NCBI RefSeq assembly: GCF_035916875.1
Contig: NZ_JAXUHN010000088.1
Coordinates: forward strand, 11,885 to 75,884
Source: Methylomicrobium sp035916875
GTDB lineage: Bacteria > Pseudomonadota > Gammaproteobacteria > Methylococcales > Methylomonadaceae
DNA length: 64,000 nt
Direction: 5' to 3'
The notes under the pieces are model-generated. The model worked only from the letters and a program-made list of their open reading frames with translations. It ran no database searches and had not been told where the DNA came from. Within the stretch, counting starts at the first letter, position 1. Every line of letters begins with the position of its first letter. This document shows, piece by piece, positions 34,886 to 43,558 of the stretch. A program made the translations under genes and the position numbers.

Positions 34886-35365
34886 TCAGTCATCGATTTT
34901 GCCGATCGCATTCAATTCCGCCACCAACGCCTCGCCGTTCATCTCTTCCAGCGGCAATGCCAGCATTCGGTTGATGCGCCGCTCGATGGCCTTATAAGTG
35001 GTTTCAAACGCCGCCTTGACCTCATCGTCCGTGCCCTTGACGTGACCCGGATCGGACAAGCCCCAATGCGCCCTCGGAATCGGCCGCAAATAGGCCGGGC
35101 AGGTTTCGCCGGCGGCATTATCGCAGACGGTAATCGCGACATCGATCGGCTGATTTTCAAATGCCTCCCAGGACTTGCTGCTCATGCCTTCGGTGGAAAT
35201 GCCGTGCCGCTGTAACAACGCGACCGCGCCCGCGTTCAGACGCCCCAAGGGCTGACTGCCGGCTGAAAAGGCAGTGATGCGCCCCTTTCCCAAATTATTG
35301 AACAAGGCTTCGCTGATGATGCTGCGGCAGGAATTGCCGGTGCAAATGACAAGTACGTTAAACAT
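34886..35365 (-). CDS. arsC: arsenate reductase ArsC, low-molecular-weight phosphatase type
   Basis: 159 residues from ATG 35365. Phosphatase loop VICTGNSCRSIISEAL at the N-terminus with the catalytic Cys near residue 8, and ITVCDNAAGETCP near 85, are those of LMW-PTP-type arsenate reductases. A longer in-frame open stretch to 35734 lies inside the arsI-like gene and is not coding. Reduces arsenate to arsenite for export by Acr3. Confidence 0.94.
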   Translation of the reverse strand: MFNVLVICTGNSCRSIISEALFNNLGKGRITAFSAGSQPLGRLNAGAVALLQRHGISTEGMSSKSWEAFENQPIDVAITVCDNAAGETCPAYLRPIPRAHWGLSDPGHVKGTDDEVKAAFETTYKAIERRINRMLALPLEEMNGEALVAELNAIGKIDD

Positions 35366-35417
35366 GGTGTAATCCGGTTTTGATGGAAGGTTTGCGTTTT
35401 TTCTTGAGTGATCCCGA

Positions 35418-35873
35418 TCAGCCGCCGCAACAGGAAGACGCCTCGTTCTCGGCCGGACGGCAGGCAAACGGATTCTCGCCATCGGACGGCGCTTTTTGAT
35501 CGTTGAAGGTCGGAATTTCGGACAGCGAATGAAAGGACTCCCAGGCAATGCCTTGCGGGTCGGTAAGCCAGTATTTGTCCGAACGCATATAGCAGCAGGC
35601 CGCCTGCTCCTGGGTTTCGATAGGTCCTTGCATGGCATCGAGACGCTGTTTGATTTCCTGCAGTTCGTCGCCGTCCTCCGCCTGAATGCCGAGATGATCG
35701 AGCCCAAGCTTGGCGCTGCGGTTCGAAATCGCAAAATTCACGCGGGGGTCATCCAGCATCCATTTTGCATAATCGTGATGACGAACCGTCGGCTCGCAAC
35801 CGAACAACGTACTGTAAAAGCCGATGTTTTGAGCCAAATCGTCAACAGCCAGATGAATATGGAATCTTTTCAT
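35418..35873 (-). CDS. ArsI/CadI-family vicinal-oxygen-chelate metalloenzyme
   Basis: 151 residues from ATG 35873. Glyoxalase/VOC fold: MKRFHIHLAVDDLAQNIGFY at the start, DHLGIQAED (metal His) and WESFHSL (metal Glu). A vicinal Cys pair QAACCYMRSDKYWLTDP (about 97) and a terminal CCGG-type tail are those of ArsI (C-As bond lyase) and CadI. It breaks down methylarsenite in characterised members; substrate here is inferred from the ars context. Confidence 0.9.
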   Translation of the reverse strand: MKRFHIHLAVDDLAQNIGFYSTLFGCEPTVRHHDYAKWMLDDPRVNFAISNRSAKLGLDHLGIQAEDGDELQEIKQRLDAMQGPIETQEQAACCYMRSDKYWLTDPQGIAWESFHSLSEIPTFNDQKAPSDGENPFACRPAENEASSCCGG

Positions 35874-35914
35874 TTTTATACCTATAAAGTGATATACGAA
35901 TAAGCAAATATATT

Positions 35915-35999
35915 TAAACGAGAATCGAACTCCGCCGTAGACCCTCCAGGCTTTTAAAACCTGTATCAATGCGGAATTTAATTTATCCCGTCCTCCAGG
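35915..35999 (-). other. tRNA-Leu(TAA)-like remnant
   Basis: Minus-strand sequence in the arsR-arsI gap shows a five-pair anticodon stem CAGGT/GCCTG around the loop TTTAAAA (35947-35963), a long variable-arm-like part, and GAGTTCGATTCTC (35920-35932) resembling a T-arm. The acceptor stem and CCA are missing. It may be the decayed half of a tRNA gene left by an integration event, or chance. Confidence 0.25.
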
Positions 36000-36025
36000 G
36001 CCGTTTTGGTCGCTAAGTTAAAACA

Positions 36026-36373
36026 TTAACAACACGCCGAAAATTCCGGCCGACAGTCCATCTTGTTTAATCGCTCCAGATCCTTTTGAATCAATTCACT
36101 CTCGGACACAGCCTCAAGCGCATTCTCCAGCAACGGAAGCGCCCAGGCAGGCAGCTTCGGATTGATCTGATAATACACCCACTGCCCTTCCCGGCTATCC
36201 AGCAGCAAACCGTTTTGACGCAAATGCGCCAGATGACGGGATATTTTAGGTTGCGACAATGCCAAAGCCGCGGTCAATTCGCAGACACAAAGCTTGCCTT
36301 CCTTCTGCAAGATTGTCACGCAACGCAAACGCGTTTCATCCGACAAGCATTTAAAAAACTGTACCGGGGTCAT
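36026..36373 (-). CDS. arsR: arsenic-responsive repressor ArsR
   Basis: 115 residues from ATG 36373 (MTPVQFFKCLSDETRL). Winged helix of the ArsR/SmtB family; the metalloid-sensing pair is KLCVCEL (about 33-39), followed by the recognition helix LSQPKISRHLAHLRQ. The C-terminus ends in a Cys pair. First gene of the ars operon; represses it until arsenite or antimonite binds. Confidence 0.95.
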   Translation of the reverse strand: MTPVQFFKCLSDETRLRCVTILQKEGKLCVCELTAALALSQPKISRHLAHLRQNGLLLDSREGQWVYYQINPKLPAWALPLLENALEAVSESELIQKDLERLNKMDCRPEFSACC

Positions 36374-36726
36374 AACCAATGAATAATAGATATGCGGATA
36401 ATCATATATAAAAAGATGGCCTGGGACAACAATTTTTTCCTTGCACGCACACATCTTTTACTTGTCGTGCTGTCGCCTCCATGAAAGCATCGACCAAGAA
36501 CCTCAATACCGGAGCTCGTAAGGACAGTTACTTACAAAACTTCCTCTCTATCAACTGCTCTTTTTAAGTTGGTGCTGACGGATTTAACATCGGCAAAGAT
36601 GCTCCTGATTGAGTTGGATTACCCCAGGACCAACTTTAAATTTTCATACAAAAAGTTGAATTTAACTGCGACGGTCATTGTCGTATTAACGGGTTTAAAA
36701 AAATAAATACTATTAGGAGAAGATCC
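36374..36726. other. intergenic region upstream of arsR
   Basis: 353 bases between divergent arsR and the small gene at 36727. It must hold the ars promoter. Apart from an inverted AAGTTGGT/ACCAACTT pair (about 36563 and 36631) I see no gene or clear signal. Confidence 0.5.
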
Positions 36727-36930
36727 ATGATTTCAGAAATAGACTTGCTGCAGGATGACATTCCGAGACTAGAGAAGATACTTGGGGCAGGTAACCCGTT
36801 TGTTGAGGTTTTGAAAGCGGATTTATTGACTTTGCAAAATAAACAGAAGCAACAGCCACCGAGGGGGCAGTCCCATAGCGGCTTTGTAAATTTTAAAAAG
36901 TCTCTAATCCAGAAAAGAAATGAAACTTAA
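36727..36930 (+). CDS. hypothetical small protein
   Basis: 67 residues with a good ribosome-binding site (TTAGGAGAAGATCC before the ATG). N-terminal half acidic (ISEIDLLQDDIPRLEKIL), C-terminal half basic and Gln/Lys-rich. No recognisable family. Real coding is suggested mainly by the Shine-Dalgarno and charge pattern. Confidence 0.5.
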   Translation: MISEIDLLQDDIPRLEKILGAGNPFVEVLKADLLTLQNKQKQQPPRGQSHSGFVNFKKSLIQKRNET

Positions 36931-37107
36931 AACGAGCGGATGTAACATTGGAATTGCTCATATGCCGTTAAGCAGGCCATCGATCCAATGAACAATAAAC
37001 CGACCCTTCGGCTTTTTTAAAAAACGATAATGCATGGCTCGTTTGTTGCCTACAGTTCCTTAGCGCTGTAGGCAATTCGCGCGGGACCCTATTTTAGTAG
37101 CCGTCGG

Positions 37108-37491
37108 CTATGCTTCTTGTTTCTTGGGTACCAAAACCCACAGCGCAATGGCGATCAGAAATATCGCCGGTATATCACCGATAAGATTTGCGCGTTCGTT
37201 TTCGTCCATAAGAGCGTGAACCAGCATGATTCCGCCATGCACGACACTTGACCAAATGGTGAACCAGATCAGACTCAGATGCTCCATTGGATTTTTTGCG
37301 GCAAGGATCAAAAATACACCCAAAGTTGCATATATCCCCATAATCATCTGCTCATATTCCGGCTGGCGAGGCTCCCACCCCCAGCCCGATGGCCAGATCC
37401 AATTCACCAAGGGATAAAAACCCACGATAAAAATGGCACCGATAACCCTAAGCGCCATACTGAGGTATTTGAGTTTTTGATTTTGTGTCAT
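37108..37491 (-). CDS. four-helix membrane protein of the DUF6632 type
   Basis: 127 residues with four hydrophobic helices (about 12-32, 50-66, 75-95, 105-122). Motifs NWIWPSGWGWEP, MIMGIYATLGVFLILAA, NPMEHLSLIWFTIWSSVVH and GDIPAIF. Resembles DUF6632-family proteins, function unknown. Standalone, with no obvious partner. Confidence 0.7.
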   Translation of the reverse strand: MTQNQKLKYLSMALRVIGAIFIVGFYPLVNWIWPSGWGWEPRQPEYEQMIMGIYATLGVFLILAAKNPMEHLSLIWFTIWSSVVHGGIMLVHALMDENERANLIGDIPAIFLIAIALWVLVPKKQEA

Positions 37492-37622
37492 GTTTGCCTC
37501 CTCATGATGATTCAGCTCGACTTATGGCTGGTAACATAAAGGTAAGGGGACACGTCCCTTTGCCGCCTTGTTAGGGCGGAAATTACACCTAAAGCCGCGC
37601 CGCCGCAAGTGAAAATTGACGG

Positions 37623-37901
37623 TTATAGGTTTTTTTCAGCTTCGTAAAATGCGGGGGCGATGCCTGCATGGGCAAGGTGTTCCCGCAATTGTTTGATGTC
37701 TTGCTTCGTGCATTCACTACCCTGGTGGGGATGATGCAAAATAAACTCAACCTGATTGAGTACTACACGAAAACGGGCACCATGCGTAGGCTCTATTTTG
37801 GCGCCCAAGTGATGAAGCAAAGATTCAACTTCTCGCCAGTGAATATTTGCATTGATTGGGTCCTGAAATATTGCCTTAAGAAGGCTTAGATGGCGGCTCA
37901 T
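37623..37901 (-). CDS. orphan HicA-like toxin-fold protein
   Basis: 92 residues. Pattern HWREVESLLHHLGAKIEPTHGARFRVVLN followed by HHPHQGSECTKQDIKQLREHL...AGI (split for length) is that of HicA-family double-stranded-RNA-binding-fold proteins: the 'G-x-R-x-x-F' and 'H-x-P-H' positions are kept. No HicB gene flanks it; the nearest HicB-like sequences are at 28389 and 62182. It may be inert or act with a distant antitoxin. Confidence 0.75.
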   Translation of the reverse strand: MSRHLSLLKAIFQDPINANIHWREVESLLHHLGAKIEPTHGARFRVVLNQVEFILHHPHQGSECTKQDIKQLREHLAHAGIAPAFYEAEKNL

Positions 37902-38106
37902 AACTGTAGCCTTATTATATATAATCCTATGTGATTATATTTGCCCTAAAAAGTTTCAGATTTCATTGGACTGCCCTTATACACAAGTCCGTCTTCCTGC
38001 AGGGATTGCCGGAATCCAGGGCTCAGGGACGTATCGAGCTTGCCATCCTTGGCGCTAGTACCCGCTTCCCGGCAGGTATGGCGGCATTTATGTATAACGA
38101 TTGCCT

Positions 38107-38583
38107 TCAAGCAATTCGTAATTTTTCAAGAGAAGCAAATGCACTTTTGCTGCTTATATCAGGTGTAATCATCAATTCGAGCACCGTGACACCGGAAAGC
38201 GCCAAAGTGTACTCTTCCGTCTCTACTGAGCTTCCATCGGGACTAAAATTCCATTGCTGGCGCACGATTTCATGATAGGTCTGGCCGTAATCTTTAGACC
38301 AGCGCAGGACATACTCTTGCGTCCGCATGACTGCCGATTCCAAAAAACAGAGCTGAATCCGCTGGATGTTTTGCGGTTGCTTTAAAAGCAGCCGAATCGT
38401 TTGCGCTCCGGGTTTACCGGCCCGCCAGCCATGCTCGCTGTTGGCTAACAAAGCCGCTTCTATCGGAAAGTCGCTATCTTCAGAGGTTATTTCTACGTCT
38501 ACAAGCACCTCTAAATCCAGCCAACTTGTAGTCGGTTTTTCGTTGTCAGGCAAAGTATCAGCAATCATTCGTTTTTTCATCAT
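38107..38583 (-). CDS. hypothetical beta-rich protein (discoidin-like?)
   Basis: 158 residues, soluble. The pattern TIRLLLKQPQNIQRIQLCFLES...EYVLRWSKDYGQTYHEIVRQQWNF (shown in parts) looks like an F5/8 type C (discoidin) beta-sandwich, where a 'lattice' of strands describes deviation from a ligand. I do not recognise a named family. Monocistronic. Confidence 0.6.
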   Translation of the reverse strand: MMKKRMIADTLPDNEKPTTSWLDLEVLVDVEITSEDSDFPIEAALLANSEHGWRAGKPGAQTIRLLLKQPQNIQRIQLCFLESAVMRTQEYVLRWSKDYGQTYHEIVRQQWNFSPDGSSVETEEYTLALSGVTVLELMITPDISSKSAFASLEKLRIA

Positions 38584-38749
38584 GGCAGCATACCACGGAT
38601 ATTTTGATTAATGCTGAACATTCTGACTTGGTTTTTACAAAAGTTTATCAGTTAGGCACAAAGTACTGTACAGGGTTGCAGAATGATTATGACTGCGCTA
38701 TTGCCAAAAGCAAACTGCCCCCGTCAGATAGTCCGAGATGCTACAAATG

Positions 38750-38953
38750 CTAAGCGGCTTGTTTTGCCGATTTGTCAGGACGTCGCGCCGGCAAGCCGAA
38801 CAGCATGCCCTCCACGCTAATCTCTTCGTCTATATCAGGCCAATGAATGCCCTGGCCGTCGCCGAGGATTTCAAAATTTTGCCACTGCTTTTCAGTTGCT
38901 TCCGCTAAACGCCACGACCAAATTAGTGGGACGCAGATCGTGCGTCCGTCCAT
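38750..38953 (-). CDS. DUF2442-family protein, N-terminus short
   Basis: 67 residues from the only in-frame ATG. DGRTICVPLIWSWRL and GDGQGIHWPDIDEEISVEGM are DUF2442 hallmarks. Full family members have about 20 residues before DGR; the same frame continues upstream to a TAG near 39008 with plausible residues (VLNAQATEDEIIDHL) but no ATG/GTG/TTG, so the gene may have lost its start. The usual DUF4160 partner is missing. Confidence 0.65.
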   Translation of the reverse strand: MDGRTICVPLIWSWRLAEATEKQWQNFEILGDGQGIHWPDIDEEISVEGMLFGLPARRPDKSAKQAA

Positions 38954-39016
38954 GAGGTGGTCAATGATTTCATCTTCGGTGGCCTGAGCATTCAGTACAC
39001 GATTAAACTAGTGGAA

Positions 39017-39994
39017 TCACGTTTGCAAAAAAATTCCTTTCAACTCCTCAGGCACCAGCGCGTAATTCCTCCAGATACGGTCTACGTCTTCCTGGTGTTG
39101 GGGCCCAAAGCGATTCGGAAACTTCTTCAGCAGCGTCACGCCATCAAACGCTCGTGCGCGATGCAAAGACGCCACAGACTGAATCACAAGCAACAAATTA
39201 TCATCAGCAATGGGCGCATCCCGTTCCAGATAATCGTTGATCATATTGGCATACTCAAGTGACGGCATTTGTACAGGGAGGAAAAGAATCCATTTTTCGA
39301 TTTCATGATCTGAAGTGGTGCGCATAACATCCCCAAGAAATTTGTACATAGGTTTCTCACAACGGGAATAGGCCCAGATATAATTCAATACCCATCCTCG
39401 ATCTTCCTCGGTAAGTTTGCCTAACTGTAAAATCGGTTCTGCCTGACGGCGAAGTTCCTCGGCGATTTCACTGATCTGATATTTCCCGATGAAATCACTG
39501 GCTAGGTACTTGAGATTCTTGTGGCTTTTGGGTTCTATCCAGGTACTGAGTATTTTAACGATTTCTTTAGGCCGCAGTTTGACAAGCGTGTCAAAAAATT
39601 CCATGCTTTCGGTAAACGTATATTCGTTGCTTTCCGGCCGCGCGGGATAAAATAGCGTAGGCGTCTGATTGATTTGACTGACAATTTCCTTCAACAAACG
39701 AAAAACTTCATCCGGTGTGAGCACGCTGTAGGCTCTCAGAGCCTGATATACCTGCTCTTGGCTCTCATGGAGAAGATTTTTCAGAATCTCTTCGCGAAAA
39801 AGATGCGAGGTATATTCGTAAGTCAAGCCAATGACTACGGCAACGATCAATGCAATTGACAAGTGCTCTGCCCAATTTTGGAGCACCTGTGGCAGCGTGG
39901 GTTGAAAGTACTTTAAAAAAAATGCGGCTATCAGAATAATGCCGAAGATCATAAAAGGGACGGCGGCAAAAACCGTATTATTTTTAGATGGCAT
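39017..39994 (-). CDS. hypothetical membrane-anchored protein
   Basis: 325 residues. Two membrane helices near the N-terminus (about 8-28 and 44-64), then a long soluble helical domain with no motif I recognise. Protein ends 63 nt before the DUF2442 gene's ATG on the same strand. Function unknown. Confidence 0.7.
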   Translation of the reverse strand: MPSKNNTVFAAVPFMIFGIILIAAFFLKYFQPTLPQVLQNWAEHLSIALIVAVVIGLTYEYTSHLFREEILKNLLHESQEQVYQALRAYSVLTPDEVFRLLKEIVSQINQTPTLFYPARPESNEYTFTESMEFFDTLVKLRPKEIVKILSTWIEPKSHKNLKYLASDFIGKYQISEIAEELRRQAEPILQLGKLTEEDRGWVLNYIWAYSRCEKPMYKFLGDVMRTTSDHEIEKWILFLPVQMPSLEYANMINDYLERDAPIADDNLLLVIQSVASLHRARAFDGVTLLKKFPNRFGPQHQEDVDRIWRNYALVPEELKGIFLQT

Positions 39995-40511
39995 GGTTTT
40001 ACTCCAAAAACGATTCTGATTTGAAGGAATCGGCGACTAAAAGGTTCAGCTATTTAGCTAGGGAATATGGCGTAAATTGCGATTTTATTGACAACGCCAA
40101 GCTTGCATAAGCGTATGTATATGCACTTTTCGGTTCTAGAGGGATTATTCACGCTTAACTGTAAAACCCTGTTATACCCTTTATCGATTATCATCCCCTT
40201 AACTTCGATATACTGCGCGGTCAGAATTGTGGATTTCATCGCCATGTAGATTATTGATTTTATAAGTAAATTTCATTTTTTACTCCGCAAACTTGATCGC
40301 GCTCATCCGGAGCGCGTTTATAATGCGGTTGTATTTTTCAGTTTGCGGGGCCTCGTCCTTTTGCTTTGCGTCAGATACCAGGCTAAATAGGCTTCGAAGG
40401 CAAGGAAAAGGAATGGCTCTAAAGATCGTAAGATTGGGTAGTCCCCGAGAAGATGGAAGGGCTGCGAATCGTGACAGTGAGGCGCCCTCCCAGAGGCAAC
40501 AAAATTGACCT
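39995..40511. other. intergenic region, no confident gene
   Basis: 517 bases between a divergent pair. A 63-codon minus-strand frame at 40054-40245 has no ribosome-binding site and no family resemblance; I do not call it. No strong repeats seen. Confidence 0.5.
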
Positions 40512-41294
40512 ATGAGCCTAAAAACTACATTAACCATTGTTGAGTCTCAAACTCAGGCGCATACAACGCTCAATCGCGCACGCCTGTTTTATACCGGAGC
40601 CGCACTTATTTTACTGCTCCTGATGCTGATCGGTTTCCAACAGTTTTTTCTGCACGGCAAGGCTTATCCAGGCCGTGAAATCGCACCGCAGATTCGGACC
40701 TTGATTATCCTGCATGGACTTACCATGTCTGCCTGGATTTTTCTCTTTTTGATCCAGCCTCTTTTGATTGTGAGTAGAAACCACCGCATTCACAGGATGC
40801 TCGGGAAAATCGGCGCGGCGCTTGCCGCCTGCATCTTCGTCCTGGGACTGCGGGCGGGAATTGAGGCGACGCGTATCGCCCCGCCCGATATGGTCATTTG
40901 GGGACTGACGCCCAAGCAGTTCATGGCCGTGCCGATCATCAGCATCGTGGTTTTCGTCGGTTTTGTGGCCGTAGGCGTGTGGAACAGGCGGCGACCGGAG
41001 GTGCATCGTCCGATGCTGCTACTGGCCACGCTAGCCGCGATGCCGGCCGCCATCAGCCGCATCGAATCCGTCAGCGCGCTTTATCGCGGCACGGTGTGGG
41101 AAACGTTCTTGGGTCCACCTTTTGGGATGCTGGTCGTCGGCGCGTTGTTTCTTTTCATCAAGTGGCTGTTAACCCGGTCAGCGGATCGGTGGTATGCGAC
41201 CGGATACGCCGTGCTTGCCCTTATCAGCGTGCTGATCATGCGGATAGCGAGGACCGATGTATGGGATCAGTTCGCGAGCTTTCTGCTCCGGTGA
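40512..41294 (+). CDS. seven-helix integral membrane protein
   Basis: 260 residues with about seven membrane segments. LHGLTMSAWIFLFLIQPLLI and the following NHRIHRMLGKIGAALA resemble DUF2306-like or cytochrome-b561-like small membrane proteins with His in helices. No cofactor motif is certain. A single-gene unit. Confidence 0.75.
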   Translation: MSLKTTLTIVESQTQAHTTLNRARLFYTGAALILLLLMLIGFQQFFLHGKAYPGREIAPQIRTLIILHGLTMSAWIFLFLIQPLLIVSRNHRIHRMLGKIGAALAACIFVLGLRAGIEATRIAPPDMVIWGLTPKQFMAVPIISIVVFVGFVAVGVWNRRRPEVHRPMLLLATLAAMPAAISRIESVSALYRGTVWETFLGPPFGMLVVGALFLFIKWLLTRSADRWYATGYAVLALISVLIMRIARTDVWDQFASFLLR

Positions 41295-41763
41295 CAAACT
41301 CTGCCAGCAGCGCCTATTGATTGATGGTCATGCGTCGTATCATTCCAATTCATTGACCCTCTTAGCATGCCGCCGACAATAAACTTCGCATCATAAATGT
41401 TCTCCAATTTTGAGTTTGGCCCCTGTGAGCCCAAAAACCGAAACGGATAGCCTGTATGCAGCGAGGCGTTGTTCGGCAAATGCGTGGATCCGTCCTGTGC
41501 TATCCTATTCCATCCAATACCGGAACCTACAATGAAGCAGATTTTGTATAATGAGTCCTTTGATAAACATGAAAAGAGCACAAGCTTTGGCCCCGCCAGT
41601 CCCGTGGCTATTAGGTATTTATACTGATTGCACTTCGTTGTGACTTATTAAACAATCTTATCTGGTCCAAAGCAACACTGTTTGACCACGCAAATTAGCA
41701 AGAGCCGACGGCTCAGCAAGCTGAAAATCCATACAAATAATTAATCTGAAGAGGCGAGTTATC
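41295..41763. other. intergenic region, no gene seen
   Basis: 469 bases between the membrane-protein gene and the hpf-type gene. Minus-strand open stretch 41267-41581 overlaps the upstream gene, has no family resemblance and is not called. No repeat stands out. Confidence 0.5.
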
Positions 41764-42120
41764 ATGCAAATTCCATTACAAATCATTTTCCGAGGAATTC
41801 CCCCATCCGAAGCCGTTGAAGCCAGAATTCGTGAAAAAGCGACCAAACTCGAAAGGTTTAACGAGCATATTATGAGTTGCAGAGTTGCTGTAGAATCCGA
41901 ACATCACCATCATCACCAAGGCAATTTGTACCACGTCAGGATCGACATCACCACGCCGGGCAAAGAAATCGTGATTAGCCGCGAGCACCATGACAACCAA
42001 GCACATGAAGACGCCTATGTCGCAATTCGCGATGCCTTCAATGCGGCAACCCGGCAACTCGAAGATTATGTCCGCATACAACGCGGCGAGGTTAAATCGC
42101 GAGCGGTGCCGGAAGATTAA
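41764..42120 (+). CDS. HPF/RaiA-family ribosome-associated protein
   Basis: 118 residues. MQIPLQIIFRGIPPSEAVEARI and the C-terminal NQAHEDAYVAIRDAFNAATRQLEDY are HPF/RaiA-like: short-form hibernation factor that binds the 30S decoding region. It carries an odd run of five His (EHHHHHQGN, about 45-50). Not next to rpoN, where hpf usually sits, so it may be a paralogue, for example a stress-specific one. Confidence 0.88.
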   Translation: MQIPLQIIFRGIPPSEAVEARIREKATKLERFNEHIMSCRVAVESEHHHHHQGNLYHVRIDITTPGKEIVISREHHDNQAHEDAYVAIRDAFNAATRQLEDYVRIQRGEVKSRAVPED

Positions 42121-42649
42121 GAAGAAATACGCTTCTTAGTAAATCAGCGTATGTTTTATCGCTGGGGTTGGCCGCATTCGATCGCTTTCTTCTAAACTCG
42201 CGAAATCGTCGTCACTAAAATGAACGCGGTCTTTTATGTTTAAAGACCGATGCAGGTGAAAAGATGGAAACTTGAATGCGGTCGATGCCAGGATTGAGAA
42301 TCGGCAAACATAATTACCTTTGACAAGTGTCGTAGTGCGCCGCCAGATAATACATAACATCCGGCACGCATAACAGGCTTATATCGACGCCGCTTACCCC
42401 CAGTTTCATCAGCTATCTCGTCTTCAGCATGTTTTATACATAAGTCTAAAAAAGCCAATATAATCAAAGCTGTTGCTAATTTAAAACGACATTGATATAA
42501 AGGGTTTTCGGACTTATGTATAAAGGTATGCGTCTTTAGGCCTTGTGGGAAATGCTAAATATGTCGCCCGAATTAGAGGAATTTAAGCCTGGTATCCTAT
42601 GCGTTGGAGCGCACTCTCTGCGCGAAGCGCTGGGGTTTTACTGAATACG
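42121..42649. other. intergenic region with long inverted repeat
   Basis: 529 bases before cmoM. I see no gene. The 14-bp inverted repeat at 42432-42524 is the only clear feature. A minus-strand open stretch at 42136-42360 is judged spurious. Confidence 0.5.
42432..42524. repeat. 14-bp perfect inverted repeat
   Basis: TTTATACATAAGTC (42432-42445) and GACTTATGTATAAA (42511-42524), separated by 65 AT-rich bases. Could be the ends of a small non-autonomous element or a cruciform. No direct repeat at its borders was recognised. Confidence 0.6.
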
Positions 42650-43435
42650 ATGCAATTAAAACAGGATAAAAATTTCGACAAACTGCTCGAGAGATTCGAG
42701 AAAAAAGTCTATGAGACCGCGAAGGGCGATTGGCGGCTCAAGTTGCTGAAGGAGGATCTGGACGCATTTTATCGATGCCCGGAGCCATTGACGGTTTGGG
42801 ATGCCGGCTGCGGTTTCGCGCAAATCAGCGTGGGGCTGGCAGAAAAGGGGCATCGGCTGACGCTTTGCGACCTGTCCGAAAAAATGCTGACGCGTGCCGA
42901 GCAGCACTTCCAAAATCGGGGCCTTGATGCCGAATTTCACCATCAGGCCGCGCAAATATTAGCCCCCCGGTTGCCCCAATTCGATCTGGTGTTATGTCAC
43001 GCGGTATTGGAATGGCTGGCGGAGCCGGTAGCGACGCTGCAGATCATCGCGGGCCGGGTCAAACCGGGCGGCACGTTGTCGCTGCTGTTTTATAACCGTA
43101 ACGCGATGGTTTATACCAACGCACTGAAAGGCGGCTGGCGCTGGCGGCATCTGTTGAACGACAGCTATCTCGGCAGGGGCGACAAGCTGACGCCGCCCAA
43201 TCCGCAATATCCGCACGAAGTGATCGAGCATCTGGAGCGCCGGGGTTTTCAGATCACCGCTCATACCGGCATTCGCGTGTTTCATGACTATCTTGCCAGG
43301 GAAACGCTGAAACAAAGCGATCAGTCCGAACTGTTCGAGCTGGAATACCGTCATTGCCGAATGCCGACATACCGCGACATGGGACGCTATGTCCATCTTG
43401 TGGCGCAACAAGCAAACACCCAATCAAATTTTTAA
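42650..43435 (+). CDS. cmoM: tRNA 5-carboxymethoxyuridine methyltransferase CmoM
   Basis: 261 residues from ATG 42650 (MQLKQDKNFDKLLERF). SAM-binding motif VWDAGCGFAQISVGLAEKGH; FDLVLCHAVLEWLAEP; SLLFYNRNAMVYTNALKGG and GIRVFHDYLARE identify CmoM (SmtA), which methylates the wobble cmo5U of tRNA. An in-frame ATG 17 codons upstream exists but is unlikely. Confidence 0.95.
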   Translation: MQLKQDKNFDKLLERFEKKVYETAKGDWRLKLLKEDLDAFYRCPEPLTVWDAGCGFAQISVGLAEKGHRLTLCDLSEKMLTRAEQHFQNRGLDAEFHHQAAQILAPRLPQFDLVLCHAVLEWLAEPVATLQIIAGRVKPGGTLSLLFYNRNAMVYTNALKGGWRWRHLLNDSYLGRGDKLTPPNPQYPHEVIEHLERRGFQITAHTGIRVFHDYLARETLKQSDQSELFELEYRHCRMPTYRDMGRYVHLVAQQANTQSNF

Positions 43436-43558
43436 TCAGCGGAAAAACCGGTTCCTTCTCTCTCTGGAAGGGCCTAGAGCTTTTCACCGAATAGTATTCA
43501 TCAATATTCTGTAAAATACCCGCAGCTTAAACTGCCTACGGATATTTAGCCCATTTTT

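Noticed and set aside
34886..35734. 282-codon version of arsC
   Set aside because: The extra 123 codons overlap the arsI-like gene out of frame, and the conserved ArsC N-terminus begins at 35365.
37931..38275. 114-codon plus-strand frame
   Set aside because: Most of it is the reverse of the gene at 38107-38583; no supporting signal.
40054..40245. 63-codon minus-strand frame
   Set aside because: No ribosome-binding site and no family pattern; left unannotated as uncertain.
41267..41581. 104-codon minus-strand frame after the membrane-protein gene
   Set aside because: No ribosome-binding site, overlaps the end of a better gene, no recognisable sequence.
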